Assembly: GCA_024697625.1 (NCBI GenBank)
Contig: JAILFJ010000060.1
Location: forward strand, 27,571 to 91,570
Length of the DNA: 64,000 bases
Direction of reading: 5' to 3'
DNA from: Oscillospiraceae bacterium
Lineage (GTDB): Bacteria > Bacillota > Clostridia > Oscillospirales > Oscillospiraceae
Shown: in pieces, positions 15,743-26,133 of the stretch
Position numbering within the stretch: the first letter of the stretch is position 1
How the letters are laid out: each line of letters opens with the position of its first letter
Notes under the pieces: model-generated
Databases searched by the model: none
Seen by the model: only the letters and a program-made list of their open reading frames with translations
Told to the model about the DNA's origin: nothing
Made by a program: the position numbers and the translations under genes

Positions 15743-17146
15743 ATGGAAAACTTCGTCTCAAAGATTGAGAGTATCAACGGGGCCGTCAACAGCTTTGCCT
15801 GGGGACCGCTGATGCTTCTGCTTTTGGTCGGAACCGGCGTCTATCTGACGGTCCGGGTCCACTGGCTGCAGGTGACCCACTTCGGCAGGATCCTGAAGAA
15901 CACCGTCGGCAGTCTGTTCCGGAAGCAGGAGTCCAAAGACCACGGCGCAAATATCTCTCCCTTTCAGGCGGTGACAACCGCATTGGCCGGGACGGTCGGA
16001 ACCGGGAACATCGCCGGCGTCACGGGCGCCATTTTTACCGGCGGCGCAGGCGCAGTCTTCTGGATGTGGGTCGCGGCTTTCTTCGGCATGATCACAAAAT
16101 ACGCCGAGATCGTACTCGCCATGAAGTACCGCATCAAGGACGGGAATGGCGTCTATCACGGCGGTCCGATGTACTATATTGAAAACGGAATCGGCAAGAG
16201 CTGGAAATGGCTCGCTGTCATTTTCTGCATTCTGGGTGGCTTTGCCTCCTTCGGCATCGGCAATATCGCGCAGAGCAGCGAGATCTCCGGTGCGCTCACC
16301 GATCTCTTTCATCTCTCGCCGCTGGTCTCCGGCATTCTGATCGCGTTTGTTGTCGCCCTGGTCACCCTCGGCGGCATCAAGCGCATCGGCATGGTCACTT
16401 CTCTGCTTGTCCCCTTCATGTCCGTGTTCTATATCATCGCCGGGATCGTGGTCATCATCATGCGCATCGGCCACATCCCTGCCGTATTCGGCCAGATCTT
16501 TGCCGGTGCCTTCTCCTTCAGGAGTGTCGGCGGCGGTCTTTTCGGCTACACGATCATGATGGCCATGAAGCAGGGCTTCGCCCGCGGCGTCTTCTCCAAT
16601 GAGGCCGGTCTCGGCTCCGCACCGATTGCCCACGCCGCCTCCTCCACCGAAGAACCGTGTGAGCAGGCGATCTGGGGCGTTTTCGAGGTCTTTATCGACA
16701 CCATTGTCATCTGCAGCATCACCGCCTTTGCCGTGCTGCTCTCCGGCATCCTGGACGCGGAAGGCGGGCTCTCAGCCTTTACTTCCAAAGGCGCCGCAGC
16801 GGCGGCGGCCTTCAACACCATACTTCCCGGCACCCTGGGAGGCAAGATTATCGAGCTCAGTCTGCTCTTCTTTGCGCTGTCCACCATTCTCTCCTGGGCC
16901 TACTACGGTGAGAACTGCTGGGGTTACCTGACAAAGAACAACAAGGGATTTCTGCTGGTCTACAAGGTCATCTTCGCGCTGGTCTGCATCGTCGGTGCCA
17001 TGGGCTCCGGTACTCTGATGTGGGACATCGCCGACACCCTCAACGGCCTCATGGCGATTCCGAACCTGATCGCCCTGCTGCTGCTCTCCGGTGTGGTGGC
17101 CAAAACCACAAAAGACTATTTCTCGAAGAACATGCTGAAGAAGTAA
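15743..17146 (+). CDS. Sodium:alanine/glycine symporter, AGCS family
   Basis: 467-residue integral membrane protein with about 10-11 hydrophobic segments, importing alanine or glycine with Na+. Family hallmarks are ALAGTVGTGNIAGVTGAI near the N-terminus, GMITKYAEIVLAMKYR, and GFARGVFSNEAGLGSAPIAHA. The ATG at 15743 has AAGGA nine bases upstream; the in-frame ATG at 15734 abuts the same AAGGA and is too close. Transcription is controlled by the upstream glycine riboswitch. This points to glycine as the main substrate or as a signal of excess. A strong terminator follows. Confidence 0.95.
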   Translation: MENFVSKIESINGAVNSFAWGPLMLLLLVGTGVYLTVRVHWLQVTHFGRILKNTVGSLFRKQESKDHGANISPFQAVTTALAGTVGTGNIAGVTGAIFTGGAGAVFWMWVAAFFGMITKYAEIVLAMKYRIKDGNGVYHGGPMYYIENGIGKSWKWLAVIFCILGGFASFGIGNIAQSSEISGALTDLFHLSPLVSGILIAFVVALVTLGGIKRIGMVTSLLVPFMSVFYIIAGIVVIIMRIGHIPAVFGQIFAGAFSFRSVGGGLFGYTIMMAMKQGFARGVFSNEAGLGSAPIAHAASSTEEPCEQAIWGVFEVFIDTIVICSITAFAVLLSGILDAEGGLSAFTSKGAAAAAAFNTILPGTLGGKIIELSLLFFALSTILSWAYYGENCWGYLTKNNKGFLLVYKVIFALVCIVGAMGSGTLMWDIADTLNGLMAIPNLIALLLLSGVVAKTTKDYFSKNMLKK

Positions 17147-17166
17147 GCCCCATCGTTCTCCGAAAT

Positions 17167-17211
17167 AAAACCGCCGGTTCCCGCATATCTGTTCCGGGAA
17201 CCGGCAGTTTT
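17167..17211 (+). terminator. rho-independent terminator after the AGCS symporter
   Basis: Stem CCGGTTCCC (17174-17182) with GGGAACCGG (17196-17204), extended by AAAAC/GTTTT on the outside and followed by T-rich sequence. The end overlaps the last codon of the convergent coiled-coil gene, so it probably serves both. Confidence 0.85.
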
Positions 17212-18895
17212 ATGCTTTTTTTGCGGGCGGGAGAGCGGTCAGAAAGGTCATGACCGCCAACGCTCCTGTCGTCAGGGCGGAATAGCTGATTCCTCTTCCT
17301 GCTCTTCTGAGCAGCAGGAGCACCGCTCCCGACAGAAGCGCGCAGCAAAGCGTGGACGCGATCAGCAGGCCTCTGCTCGGCTTCTCACGGAAAACCGCCG
17401 GGACACCCATCCAGGCAAAAACCGATCCTGCAATCATCAGGAGGCTTGCCGGGAAGCGTCTCATGAACTCCAGCCGGATCTGCTCTCTCCGCAGCTCTGT
17501 GAGCTGCACTGCGGCGGAGAGCAGTTTCTCCCCATCTGCCCTTTCGCGGCTGAGCTCCTTCTCCGCCAGAAGGCTCAGCCGCAGGTTTTTCTCCCGCTCT
17601 TCCAGGCGCTTCTGCTCCTCGCAGCGCTGTGTCAGAATCAGAAGGGCCTGCTCTTCTTCATCCAGCCTTCGCTTCTCCCGCTCCAGCGCCTCCGCCTGTT
17701 CATCCAGCTTTTTCTCCTCTTTTTCGAGCTGCTCTCTGCCCTCCTTCAGTTCCTGCTCGCTCATCTCGATCTGCAGTCCCGCCGCGGCGAGCGCTGCCCT
17801 TCCCTGTTCGATGGCAAGTCTGGCCGTCTCCAGCTGTCCCAGCGCGCTATAGGCGCTCTGCAGCTGCAGCGCTGTGTTCTCCAGCATGGTCTCCAGCTCC
17901 GGCAGCCAGCTTCCGTAGACCTCTGCAAGTCTTCTCAGAGCCTCGCGGTTATCCAGGTAGGCCTGGCTGATTGTTTCAAACTGCGCTTCCGTCAGCGGTT
18001 CGTCCCAGTTCCCGGAGGCGATAACCGCACGCTCTGTCTGCATCTTCAGCAGAAGCTCGTCCAGACGCATTCCGATATTCTCTTCTATTGCTGTCCCGAC
18101 AGCCTCAAGCTCCTCCTTGGGCAGGAGCTCGAGGAACTCACCTGCGCCTTCCATCATCTCTCTGATCTCATCCGGCAGGGTGATCCCGGCGCTGTCCAGC
18201 AGATCCATCAGCTGTTCTACCGGGATCTCTGTGTCCTTCAGGCTTTGCAGCGTCTCCATGCTGCTGATGGCGTCCGTACAGAGCGCGATGGCGGTGTCGT
18301 AGGCCTCCAGGGCGGTCAGCCGCATGGCCTCCGCATCGTCGGTGTCCCCCTCCAGGATCTCGTCGATGTTCTCCAGGGCGGTCTGCAGCATCTCCAGCCC
18401 CTCGACCGTTCGGCGTGCGGTGTCCAGAAACGGCAGTACAAACTCAAGAAGCGCCTTCGCTTCCATCGCCTGATCATAGATATCCTCGAAGGCCATCGCC
18501 TGAATCTCGAAGGTCTGAAGCCCCTCCTCATACTGCTTTTTTGCTGTGTTCAGGGCGCTCTCCGCCTCATCCAGCATCTGCTTCCCGCTCTTCAGTCCGC
18601 CCCGCGTCGCTGTGAAGGCTGCGAGCTCTGTCCTGTGTTTTGCCGCTGCGCTGTCATACTCCTTCTGTCTGCTTTTCCGGTTCTTCTCCAGTGTGTCATA
18701 ATCATCCCGGCCTTCCAGTTCTGCCAGGACCTGCCGGTATTTGTCCGTGTTCTCCTGGAGCGCTGTCAGCTTTTTCTCCGCCTTTCGCCGGTCCTTTGCT
18801 TCGCTCCGAAGGCCGTAGAAGCCTGACACCAGCATGGAAACGCTGATGAGCGCAATGCAAAGTGTAAGGAACCTGGTCAGACTTGGATGTCTCAA
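17210..18895 (-). CDS. Coiled-coil membrane protein of unknown function
   Basis: 561-residue protein. A single N-terminal hydrophobic segment (about 7-27) acts as signal anchor. It is followed by some 440 residues of highly charged, Leu/Ala/Glu/Lys/Arg-rich helix with long heptad stretches, for example near 380-460. At the C-terminus are two or three short membrane helices (about 478-500, 505-525, 530-555). No enzymatic motif is recognisable. The layout, a long extracytoplasmic or cytoplasmic helical rod tethered at both ends, recalls YhgE/Pip-like or cell-envelope spacer proteins, but similarity is only architectural. It is divergent from guaB and convergent with the AGCS gene; probably a single-gene unit. 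Confidence 0.7.
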   Translation of the reverse strand: MRHPSLTRFLTLCIALISVSMLVSGFYGLRSEAKDRRKAEKKLTALQENTDKYRQVLAELEGRDDYDTLEKNRKSRQKEYDSAAAKHRTELAAFTATRGGLKSGKQMLDEAESALNTAKKQYEEGLQTFEIQAMAFEDIYDQAMEAKALLEFVLPFLDTARRTVEGLEMLQTALENIDEILEGDTDDAEAMRLTALEAYDTAIALCTDAISSMETLQSLKDTEIPVEQLMDLLDSAGITLPDEIREMMEGAGEFLELLPKEELEAVGTAIEENIGMRLDELLLKMQTERAVIASGNWDEPLTEAQFETISQAYLDNREALRRLAEVYGSWLPELETMLENTALQLQSAYSALGQLETARLAIEQGRAALAAAGLQIEMSEQELKEGREQLEKEEKKLDEQAEALEREKRRLDEEEQALLILTQRCEEQKRLEEREKNLRLSLLAEKELSRERADGEKLLSAAVQLTELRREQIRLEFMRRFPASLLMIAGSVFAWMGVPAVFREKPSRGLLIASTLCCALLSGAVLLLLRRAGRGISYSALTTGALAVMTFLTALPPAKKA

Positions 18896-18947
18896 GGAAA
18901 TGTTCTCCCTGTCGTTGTTTTTTCCAGTATATCACAGGCCGGAGCGC

Positions 18948-18976
18948 TTGACAAACGCTTTTTCGGTCTCTATAAT
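18948..18976 (+). promoter_or_regulatory. perfect consensus promoter of guaB
   Basis: TTGACA (18948-18953), 17 bases, TATAAT (18971-18976), about 46 bases upstream of the guaB start. No purine riboswitch or PurR-box is visible in the short leader. Confidence 0.92.
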
Positions 18977-19022
18977 AGCAAAAACGCGGAATCCCGCGGC
19001 TGTTTTTGAAAGGAGCGAGTCT

Positions 19023-20528
19023 ATGGCAACCATCATCAACGAGCCTGCCCATACCTTTAACGAGTATCTGCTGATTCCAGGTTATTCCTCCTCCCGCTGC
19101 ATTCCGGAGAACGTCTCTCTTCGCACCCCGCTGGTAAAGTTCCGCAAGGGTGAGACGCCCGCGCTCTCCATGAATATCCCCATGGTCTCTGCAATCATGC
19201 AGTCCGTTTCCGGCGACAGGCTTGCCGTTGCACTGGCGACAGAGGGCGGTGTTTCGTTCATTTACGGATCTCAGACCGTGGAGGACGAGGCCGCGATGGT
19301 TCGCCGCGCCAAGAGCTACAAGGCCGGCTTTGTCCGCAGCGACTCCAACATCAGCCCGGATGCAACGCTTGGTGATGTGCTCCGTCTGAAGGAGCAGACC
19401 GGCCATTCCACCGTCGCGGTCACAGAGGACGGGACTCCCGACGGACGGCTGGTGGGCATCGTTACCAGCCGGGACTACCGCCTCAGCCGTATGGAGCTCT
19501 CCATCCGGGTCCGCGACTTCATGACTCCCTTTGAGAAGCTTGTCTGGGCCAAGGAAGGCACTACGCTCCGGGAGGCCAACGACATCATCTGGGAGCACAA
19601 GCTGAACTCGCTCCCCATCATTGACGACAGTGGGAGACTCTGCTACTTTGTGTTCCGGAAGGATTACGAAAACCACAAACAGAACCCCAACGAGCTGCTG
19701 GACAGCCACAAGCGCTATGTGGTCGGAGCGGGCATCAACACCCGCGACTACGCCGTACGCGTCCCCGCGCTGCTCGATGCGGGCGCCGACGTGCTCTGCA
19801 TCGACTCTTCCGAAGGCCATACCGACTGGCAGAAGTTCACTCTGGCCTGGATTCGGGAGCACTACGGCGATTCCGTCAAGGTCGGTGCCGGCAATGTCGT
19901 GGATGCGGCAGGCTTCCGTTTTCTTGCGGACTGCGGCGCCGACTTTGTCAAGGTGGGCATCGGCGGAGGTTCCATCTGCATCACCCGCGAGACCAAGGGC
20001 ATCGGACGGGGCCAGGCCACTGCGGTGATCGAGGTCTGTGCCGAGCGGGACCGCTATTTTGAAGAGACGGGCATCTATGTCCCTGTCTGCTCTGACGGCG
20101 GCATCGTATACGACCACCACATTACGCTGGCGCTGGCCATGGGTGCCGACTTTGTCATGCTGGGCCGGTATTTTGCCCGTTTTGACGAGAGTCCCACCAA
20201 CCGTGTGAATATCGGCGGCACTTATTATAAGGAATACTGGGGAGAAGGCTCCGCCCGGGCCCGCAACTGGCAGCGCTATGACATGGGCGGGGACAAAAAG
20301 CTCTCCTTTGAGGAAGGCGTCGATTCGTACGTCCCCTATGCCGGCTCGCTCAAGGACAATGTCGCCCTCACGCTGAGCAAGGTCCGGCACACCATGTGCA
20401 ACTGCGGTGCGCTCACCATCCCGGAGCTTCAGCAGAAGGCAGTTCTCACGCTGGTCTCCTCCACCAGCATTGTCGAGGGCGGGGCCCACGACGTCATACA
20501 GAAGGACACCACACCTTCCTTCAAGTAA
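19023..20528 (+). CDS. guaB: IMP dehydrogenase
   Basis: 501-residue IMPDH, oxidising IMP to XMP with NAD+ as the committed step to GMP. The TIM barrel is interrupted by a CBS-domain pair (about residues 100-215, with [12 protein letters not shown]). The catalytic Cys loop reads [13 protein letters not shown], followed by [10 protein letters not shown] and [11 protein letters not shown]. The flap carries [18 protein letters not shown] with the catalytic Arg-Tyr pair, a form typical of a subset of clostridial IMPDHs rather than the commoner KYFQ-type flap. The start follows AAAGGAG; the longer frame from 18834 runs through the promoter and is rejected. Confidence 0.94.
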   Translation: MATIINEPAHTFNEYLLIPGYSSSRCIPENVSLRTPLVKFRKGETPALSMNIPMVSAIMQSVSGDRLAVALATEGGVSFIYGSQTVEDEAAMVRRAKSYKAGFVRSDSNISPDATLGDVLRLKEQTGHSTVAVTEDGTPDGRLVGIVTSRDYRLSRMELSIRVRDFMTPFEKLVWAKEGTTLREANDIIWEHKLNSLPIIDDSGRLCYFVFRKDYENHKQNPNELLDSHKRYVVGAGINTRDYAVRVPALLDAGADVLCIDSSEGHTDWQKFTLAWIREHYGDSVKVGAGNVVDAAGFRFLADCGADFVKVGIGGGSICITRETKGIGRGQATAVIEVCAERDRYFEETGIYVPVCSDGGIVYDHHITLALAMGADFVMLGRYFARFDESPTNRVNIGGTYYKEYWGEGSARARNWQRYDMGGDKKLSFEEGVDSYVPYAGSLKDNVALTLSKVRHTMCNCGALTIPELQQKAVLTLVSSTSIVEGGAHDVIQKDTTPSFK

Positions 20529-20544
20529 AACCGATCCGACGACA

Positions 20545-20576
20545 AAGATCCGCAGGGGTTTATTCCTGCGGATCTT
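20545..20576 (+). terminator. terminator after guaB
   Basis: Perfect 12-bp stem AAGATCCGCAGG (20545-20556) with CCTGCGGATCTT (20565-20576), then CGTTTTG. It separates guaB from the convergent protease gene. Confidence 0.88.
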
Positions 20577-20622
20577 CGTTTTGGGAGAAAAGAGAGGATA
20601 TAGGAGTAGAAAAGTATCAGAA

Positions 20623-21969
20623 TTATTCCGGGCGCTGTTCGTCAAAGACAATGCTCAGCCGGAGCTCCTCGCCCGAACGGTATACCGTCAGTTCAGCCTC
20701 GTCATAAGCCGAGAAGTGACGTGTCGCGGTTTTGAGCTCGTTATAGTCCGTGACTTCGTACTCTCCGACGGCTATGATGATATCGTTGCTGCGGATCCCT
20801 GCTTTCTCGGCTGCGCTGTTTTCCAGCACCTCAGTCACATAGGCCCCCATGGGAAGCCCGTAATACTGCGCGTACATGGCGTTGTATCCGGGAGCCACCC
20901 TCACGCCGATGGAAGCCTTGCCGGTGACGTAGCCTTTGGTGATCAGATCCCAGGCAATCGTCCGCGCATCGTTCATCGGGATGGCGAAGCCCAGTCCCTC
21001 CACACCGGTGGAGGAGTATTTTGCAGTCACAATCCCTACAACCCGGCCTTCGGAATCATACACCGGTCCGCCGGAGTTCCCTTCATTTACGGCAGCGTCG
21101 ATCTGAAACATATTGATCGCTTCGCTCTCGTCCGTGCTGATCACCCGGTTCAACGCGCTCACATATCCGGTCGTCATGCTGAATTCCAGCTCGCCCAGCG
21201 GGTTTCCGACCGCATAGACCGCATCACCGACTTTCAGGAGATCGCTGTTTCCCAGTTCCGCCGCACTCATACCGTCCGCATCGATCTTCAGCACTGCGAG
21301 ATCGTTGGCCGGCTCGGCGCCCACGATTGCCGCCGAATACTTCGTGCCGTCATAGCTTATGACCTCGACGTCCAGATGCCGTTCAAACGCGCCCTCTACG
21401 ACATGATAGTTTGTGAGGATGTACCCGTCGGAAGAGATCAGAAAACCGGTACCGTTGACTGCGGCAGAACTTGTCATACCGAAGAAATTGGTCACGGTGT
21501 ATTCTGTCCGGACGCCGACTACCTGTTTGGTTGCGAGGTCGTAGATCTCCGAAGGAGAAATCGTGCTCTGCTGGCTCTGCAGCGGCTTCGTCATCTCGGG
21601 CACTGCGTCGGAGGCTTCGGATGCCGCCGCTGCAGCATCTCCGATACTTCCGGTATAGGCTTCAAGGCGCTGTGCAAGCTCTTCAATGCGCCTGTTCTGC
21701 ATGGCTCCGGTCAGCATCGCACCGGCCACGCCGCCCAGAATCGCAGCGGCCAGGATCGCGCAGACCAGAAGGGACGTTCTCCCGCTGCGTTTTCTGCTCC
21801 GGGAGGCGTGGCTCTCTGACTGTCTCTCCGGCGGGGTGTAATACCGGGGCGGAACCGTGCTCGCTTCTACAGGCTCATAGTGCGCGTCCGCATACGTATC
21901 CCGCCGGTAAGCCCTGCCGGATGCATAATCTTCTTCATCTATGACCGTCTGTTCTTCCGGTATGTCCAT
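20623..21969 (-). CDS. HtrA/DegP-like membrane-anchored serine protease
   Basis: 448-residue trypsin-fold quality-control protease. An acidic and basic cytoplasmic N-terminus of about 75 residues precedes one membrane helix (VCAILAAAILGGVAGAML). Next is a chymotrypsin-like domain with catalytic His (ILTNYHVVEG), Asp (NDLAVLKIDA) and Ser (NEGNSGGPV). A single PDZ domain forms the C-terminus. It probably degrades or refolds misfolded exported proteins at the cell surface. The ATG at 21969 has AAGG eight bases upstream; an upstream frame to 22059 has no ribosome site. It may be read through from plsY past the intervening hairpin. Confidence 0.93.
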   Translation of the reverse strand: MDIPEEQTVIDEEDYASGRAYRRDTYADAHYEPVEASTVPPRYYTPPERQSESHASRSRKRSGRTSLLVCAILAAAILGGVAGAMLTGAMQNRRIEELAQRLEAYTGSIGDAAAAASEASDAVPEMTKPLQSQQSTISPSEIYDLATKQVVGVRTEYTVTNFFGMTSSAAVNGTGFLISSDGYILTNYHVVEGAFERHLDVEVISYDGTKYSAAIVGAEPANDLAVLKIDADGMSAAELGNSDLLKVGDAVYAVGNPLGELEFSMTTGYVSALNRVISTDESEAINMFQIDAAVNEGNSGGPVYDSEGRVVGIVTAKYSSTGVEGLGFAIPMNDARTIAWDLITKGYVTGKASIGVRVAPGYNAMYAQYYGLPMGAYVTEVLENSAAEKAGIRSNDIIIAVGEYEVTDYNELKTATRHFSAYDEAELTVYRSGEELRLSIVFDEQRPE

Positions 21970-22059
21970 TCCGACGACCTTCTTCTCTGTGTCTGTGATT
22001 AAAATACCGGAGAAATGTGACAACCGGATGAACAAATAAAAAAAGAAATATGAAATCAT

Positions 22060-22107
22060 CCCGGGCTGCCGTTTCCGTCCTGTTTTCGACGGAGTCGGCA
22101 GCCCGGG
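22060..22107 (-). terminator. long hairpin between plsY and the HtrA gene
   Basis: Perfect 12-bp stem CCCGGGCTGCCG (22060-22071) with CGGCAGCCCGGG (22096-22107). On the minus strand, a T-rich run (TTTCTTTTTTTATTTG) follows after about ten bases. Likely terminator of plsY. Confidence 0.72.
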
Positions 22108-22111
22108 AAGC

Positions 22112-22717
22112 TCATTTCTGTTTTCTGTTTCCTGCGCGGAAGTCCGGCTCAGTTCCGGCGATCAGCCGTCTGATGTTCTCCCGGTGTCTCGTCAGTGCGA
22201 TCACCATGCCGAACACCGCAAGCGCAAGCAGCGGGGCCCTTGGTGCAAAGATCCAGGTCGCAGGCACAATCGTCAGGGCGGCACAGATTGAGCCGAGGGA
22301 GACCTTTTTGCTCAGGAGTGCTCCGATCAGGAAAGCTGCAACGATACTCACGAAGACCCGCCAGTCGATCATCAGGCCGAGTGCCGCGCCGGTAGCGATC
22401 CCCTTTCCGCCCCGGAAGTGGTGGAAAACCGGAAAACAGTGGCCCAGCATGACGGCCATCCCGGCGAGGCAGATCCCGACGTCGCCCAGGAGGCTCCGAC
22501 CGAGCAGCATCGCTGCCAGTGCCTTCAGCATGTCAAAGGCGAGGGTCGCAACGCCTGCGCCCCAGCCAAAGACCCTGGTCATGTTTGTGGCTCCGGCATT
22601 TCCGCTGCCCTGCCGGCGGATATCCCGCCCCAGGATTCCGGAGAGAATGATGGAAAAACTCAGGGAGCCCATCAGATAACCGGCCGTCGGAACCAAAATC
22701 CAGTACAGTACGTTCAT
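22112..22717 (-). CDS. plsY: Glycerol-3-phosphate acyltransferase PlsY
   Basis: 201-residue polytopic membrane enzyme (about five helices). It transfers an acyl group from acyl-phosphate to glycerol-3-phosphate, the first step of phospholipid synthesis in Gram-positives. The diagnostic loops are seen: SGNAGATNMTRVFG after the second segment and FPVFHHFRGGKGIATG in the middle, both lining the active site. The C-terminus is short and charged. It follows the COG2426-type gene by 18 bases, so the two probably share a transcript. plsX is not in the window. Confidence 0.95.
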   Translation of the reverse strand: MNVLYWILVPTAGYLMGSLSFSIILSGILGRDIRRQGSGNAGATNMTRVFGWGAGVATLAFDMLKALAAMLLGRSLLGDVGICLAGMAVMLGHCFPVFHHFRGGKGIATGAALGLMIDWRVFVSIVAAFLIGALLSKKVSLGSICAALTIVPATWIFAPRAPLLALAVFGMVIALTRHRENIRRLIAGTEPDFRAGNRKQK

Positions 22718-22735
22718 TTTCCGCCTCTTTTTCCG

Positions 22736-23215
22736 TCAGAAAACATGAATCACTCCGTACGTCAGGCCGCTCACCAGCAGGCCCGCAATGCAGACGCCGA
22801 TCACGATAACCGGAAAGGCCTTTTTGAGTTCCATGTTCATCAGAGCCGCAATCAGCGCACCGGTCCAGGCACCGGTTCCGGGTGCCGGAATTGCGACGAA
22901 GATCAGCAGCCCCCATGGTCCGTACTTTTCCACGGTGCCTCTCTTGCTCTCGGCCCGTTTCTCCATCTTTGTCACGAAACCGTCCATCCAGGACCAGTGC
23001 TTTCGAAGCCACGCAAAGATTTTTTGAATAAAAATGATGATAAACGGAACCGGGAGAATGTTGCCCAGCACGGCGGCCAGGTAGGCCATCGGGAACGGGA
23101 GCCCTGATGCGATCCCGACCGGCAGACCGCCGCGCAGCTCTACCACCGGAATCATGGAGATTAGAAAGGTATACAGAAACTTTCCTGCCGTCGTTGTTGT
23201 CATCCATTCCATCAT
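22736..23215 (-). CDS. COG2426-type small membrane protein (putative small multidrug export family)
   Basis: 159-residue membrane protein with four or five hydrophobic segments. It matches the family annotated as putative small multi-drug export protein: an N-terminal SMIPVVELRGGLPVGIASG, and GPWGLLIFVAIPAPGTGAW in the middle. These resemble re-entrant loops of DedA/VTT-like proteins, which suggests a lipid or undecaprenyl-phosphate related function rather than proven drug export. Start 23215 is chosen as the ATG after GGAGGAG; an in-frame ATG eight codons upstream lies before the ribosome site. It is upstream of and probably co-transcribed with plsY. Confidence 0.82.
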   Translation of the reverse strand: MMEWMTTTTAGKFLYTFLISMIPVVELRGGLPVGIASGLPFPMAYLAAVLGNILPVPFIIIFIQKIFAWLRKHWSWMDGFVTKMEKRAESKRGTVEKYGPWGLLIFVAIPAPGTGAWTGALIAALMNMELKKAFPVIVIGVCIAGLLVSGLTYGVIHVF

Positions 23216-23255
23216 ATCATACGTTCTCCTCCGGGACACATGAACCGTGTTAAAA

Positions 23256-23286
23256 CATATGCCGCTGCTGGAGGCGGCGGCATATG
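23256..23286 (-). terminator. terminator after the GntR regulator
   Basis: Perfect 10-bp stem CATATGCCGC (23256-23265) with GCGGCATATG (23277-23286), followed on the minus strand by TTTTAAC. Confidence 0.82.
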
Positions 23287-23290
23287 AGGT

Positions 23291-23953
23291 TCATTCTCTT
23301 CCCTTTTGCATCTGGGTCATGCGGTCTCTCGCATTCCGTACATGCTGCAGTGCTGCTGCCTCGGCTGCCTCGGGATCTCGGGAGGCCAGTGCTCTGTAGA
23401 TCTCCATATGTTCGTCGTTTGAGAGCAGGGCGCGGCTCTGCTTGCTGACCGAAGCCATACGGAACTTTGTCATCTTTTTGTGGATACCGATCAGGACATC
23501 CGCATAGACAGCGCTTCCGCAGCATCGGTAAACCAGCTCGTGGAAATCCGAGTCCAGGTTTTTTGTGTGCTCGGAGCTGCTGTTCCCCTGCCTCTCGATA
23601 TAGTAGCGCTGCAGCTCCGTGAGCTCCAGGAGATTCGCAAGCTGCTCCTCTGTGATGTTCCGGGCAGCCCGGCCTGTGGCTTCTCCCTCGAGGTGGAGGC
23701 GGATGTCGTACATATCCAGCATATCCTGCTCCGAGATGCCGATCACCGTCATCCCCCGTCCGCTCTCCGAAAGAAGCTGCTCCTGCTCCAGGCGCAGAAG
23801 CGCCTCCCGGATCGGAGTTCTGCTCACATCCATCTCCCGGGACAGTTTCAGCTCACTGAGGACATCTCCCCTCCTGTACTTTCCGGAGAGGATGTCTCTT
23901 TCCAGCTGCTCAAAGATCTGATCCGCTATCGAGATATTACGATGTTCCTTCAT
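23291..23953 (-). CDS. GntR-family transcriptional regulator, FCD (FadR-like) subfamily
   Basis: 220-residue cytoplasmic DNA-binding protein. The N-terminal winged helix reads QLERDILSGKYRRGDVLSE, then SREMDVSRTPIREALLRLEQE with the recognition helix. The C-terminal all-helical FCD domain has the metal and ligand-binding pattern DSDFHELVYRCCG with spaced His residues. Members sense organic acids, sugar acids or amino acids. The target is not shown; it is flanked by ftsH upstream and its own terminator downstream, so it may act elsewhere. It is separated from ftsH by 50 bases and could be co-transcribed. Confidence 0.92.
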   Translation of the reverse strand: MKEHRNISIADQIFEQLERDILSGKYRRGDVLSELKLSREMDVSRTPIREALLRLEQEQLLSESGRGMTVIGISEQDMLDMYDIRLHLEGEATGRAARNITEEQLANLLELTELQRYYIERQGNSSSEHTKNLDSDFHELVYRCCGSAVYADVLIGIHKKMTKFRMASVSKQSRALLSNDEHMEIYRALASRDPEAAEAAALQHVRNARDRMTQMQKGRE

Positions 23954-24003
23954 GTCCGCCGTTCCTCTGCCGTAGTCTGACGCAGAACCGCCGTATCCGG
24001 TTA

Positions 24004-26091
24004 TTACGCTTCGGTGTCTCCCTCCGGAGCCGTCTCCGGCTTCGGTTCACTCTCTTCCGCAGACAGCGCCGGTGTCTCGTCTTCCTCTGCGGAGGCCGCC
24101 GCAGTCCCGGATTCCTGTGTTCCGGTTTCTGTGGTCTCCCCTTCGGCATAGCCGTCCGTCATCGAGATCTTGCGTGCCGGGCGCTCTATGGTGCTGTCAT
24201 GACGGGCCTTTTTCCCTGCTCTGACCGCTTCGGGCATGAACTCGCCGTGCTCGAAGTAGTAGTTGAACTCCTCCGCCTCGATGGTCTCATGCTCCAGCAG
24301 ATACTCCGCCAGGCCGCGAAGCTGATCTGCATGCTCGGTGAGGATCTTCTCGCAGCGGGCGGACGCATCGTCAAAGATCGCCTTGACCTCTTCATCGATA
24401 ATCGCTGCCGTCTCCTCGGAATAGCTCTTTGTATGTCCGAAGTCGCGTCCGATGAAGATGCTCTGCCCGGAGGTGTCATAGAGGATCGGGCCGAGGCGTT
24501 CGCTCATCCCGTACTTCATCACCATGTCTCTGGCCTGTGCGCTTGCCTGCTGGATATCTCCGGATGCACCGGTGGAGATGTCGTCCAGGAAGAGCTTTTC
24601 GGCCAGACGGCCGCCCAGACCGACCACGATGTTTTCAAAGAGTTCCTCTCTGGAGGTGAAGTTCTCCAGATCTTCCTGCGGCCGGAACAGCGTAAAGCCG
24701 CCCGCCGGGCCTCTCGGAATGATCGTGATATAGTGGACCGGATCCACATGCTCGCAGAATCGGGCTGCCACAGCATGGCCGGATTCGTGATAGGCTGTGA
24801 GACGTCTTGCCCTGTCGCTCATCTTCCGGCTCTTCTTTTCCGGGCCCATCTGGACCTTTAGGATAGCCTCATCGATGTCCTCCATCGTGATAAATCGGTG
24901 CTTTCTCCGCACAGCCAGAAGTGCCGACTCGTTCATCAGGTTCTCCAGGTCTGCCCCCGAGAATCCCGGTGTGCCCTTGGCGATGGAGTTGAGATCCACA
25001 TCGTCGCCCAGCTGCTTGTCACGTGCGTGAATCTTCAGGATCTCCTCTCTGCCCCGGATATCCGGCAGCCCCACATATACCTGTCTGTCAAAGCGTCCGG
25101 GCCGCAGCAGGGCGTTGTCCAGGATGTCGGCGCGGTTGGTCGCCGCCATCACAATGACACCCTCGTTGTTTCCGAAGCCGTCCATCTCCACCAGAAGCTG
25201 GTTCAGGGTCTGTTCGCGTTCGTCATGACCGCCGCCGAGGCCGCTGCCTCTCTGGCGTCCCACCGCGTCGATCTCATCGATGAAGATGATGGCCGGAGCT
25301 GCCTTCTTGGCCTGCTCAAACAGATCGCGGACACGGCCGGCACCGACGCCGACATAGAGCTCTACAAAATCCGAGCCTGAGATAGAGAGGAACTGTACCC
25401 CCGCCTCGCCGGCCACAGCCTTTGCAAGCAGTGTCTTGCCGGTGCCCGGAGGGCCGATCAGGAGAACGCCCTTCGGGATGCGCGCACCCATCGCCGAATA
25501 GGCCTTGGGATCCTTGAGGAAGTCCACGATCTCGGAGAGTTCTTCCTTTTCCTCATCGCAGCCTGCGACGTCGCTGAAGGTCTTCTTGTTCTTCTCTTCA
25601 CTGCCGAGGCGCGTCCTCGCCTTGGTAAAGCGGGCCACGCCGCCGACGCCGCCGCCCATCCGGTTCATCATCACATACCAGAGAACCATGGCGCCGCCCA
25701 TCAGCAGCAGATAGGGTATGATGCTCGCCCACCAGGGGACGACAAAGCCTTCCTTGTAGTCGTACTTCTCCAGAATGCCTTTTTCGTGCTGTTCCAGGAT
25801 CAGTTCGTTGAAGTCGGAATAAAAGACATTGAAGCTGTAGAGATCGTAGACCTTTTCTTCCGTCGGCTCCAGTGTATCACCGGTCCGGATCTTGAGGATG
25901 ATCTTGTTTCCTTCCGTCCGGAAAGACTGGACCTTCTCTCCGACAAAGAGATCGTAAAGCTCCGAATAGCTCTCTACCGAATCCGGCTCGGTGTCTTTTG
26001 TCATGGTGAAGATCACCGCCGCCATAATCAGCAGGAGAAGCACATAAAAGCCTATGTCCCGACTTCGGTTACGTTTGGGGTTAGGGTTCAA
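24004..26091 (-). CDS. ftsH: ATP-dependent zinc metalloprotease FtsH
   Basis: 695-residue membrane-anchored AAA+ protease that degrades unstable or misassembled membrane and regulatory proteins. There are two membrane helices (about 11-30 and 120-142) around a small external domain. The AAA core has Walker A GPPGTGKT, Walker [16 protein letters not shown] and the second region of homology [20 protein letters not shown]. The zinc protease motif is HESGH, with a downstream Asp in [11 protein letters not shown] low-complexity C-terminal tail of about 60 residues rich in Glu, Thr and Ala is longer than usual. Gene order tilS-hpt-ftsH is conserved in Bacillota. Confidence 0.97.
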   Translation of the reverse strand: MNPNPKRNRSRDIGFYVLLLLIMAAVIFTMTKDTEPDSVESYSELYDLFVGEKVQSFRTEGNKIILKIRTGDTLEPTEEKVYDLYSFNVFYSDFNELILEQHEKGILEKYDYKEGFVVPWWASIIPYLLLMGGAMVLWYVMMNRMGGGVGGVARFTKARTRLGSEEKNKKTFSDVAGCDEEKEELSEIVDFLKDPKAYSAMGARIPKGVLLIGPPGTGKTLLAKAVAGEAGVQFLSISGSDFVELYVGVGAGRVRDLFEQAKKAAPAIIFIDEIDAVGRQRGSGLGGGHDEREQTLNQLLVEMDGFGNNEGVIVMAATNRADILDNALLRPGRFDRQVYVGLPDIRGREEILKIHARDKQLGDDVDLNSIAKGTPGFSGADLENLMNESALLAVRRKHRFITMEDIDEAILKVQMGPEKKSRKMSDRARRLTAYHESGHAVAARFCEHVDPVHYITIIPRGPAGGFTLFRPQEDLENFTSREELFENIVVGLGGRLAEKLFLDDISTGASGDIQQASAQARDMVMKYGMSERLGPILYDTSGQSIFIGRDFGHTKSYSEETAAIIDEEVKAIFDDASARCEKILTEHADQLRGLAEYLLEHETIEAEEFNYYFEHGEFMPEAVRAGKKARHDSTIERPARKISMTDGYAEGETTETGTQESGTAAASAEEDETPALSAEESEPKPETAPEGDTEA

Positions 26092-26133
26092 ATAAGTTCA
26101 CATCCGTTCTGTAAACTGCAGCATACTGCAGTG

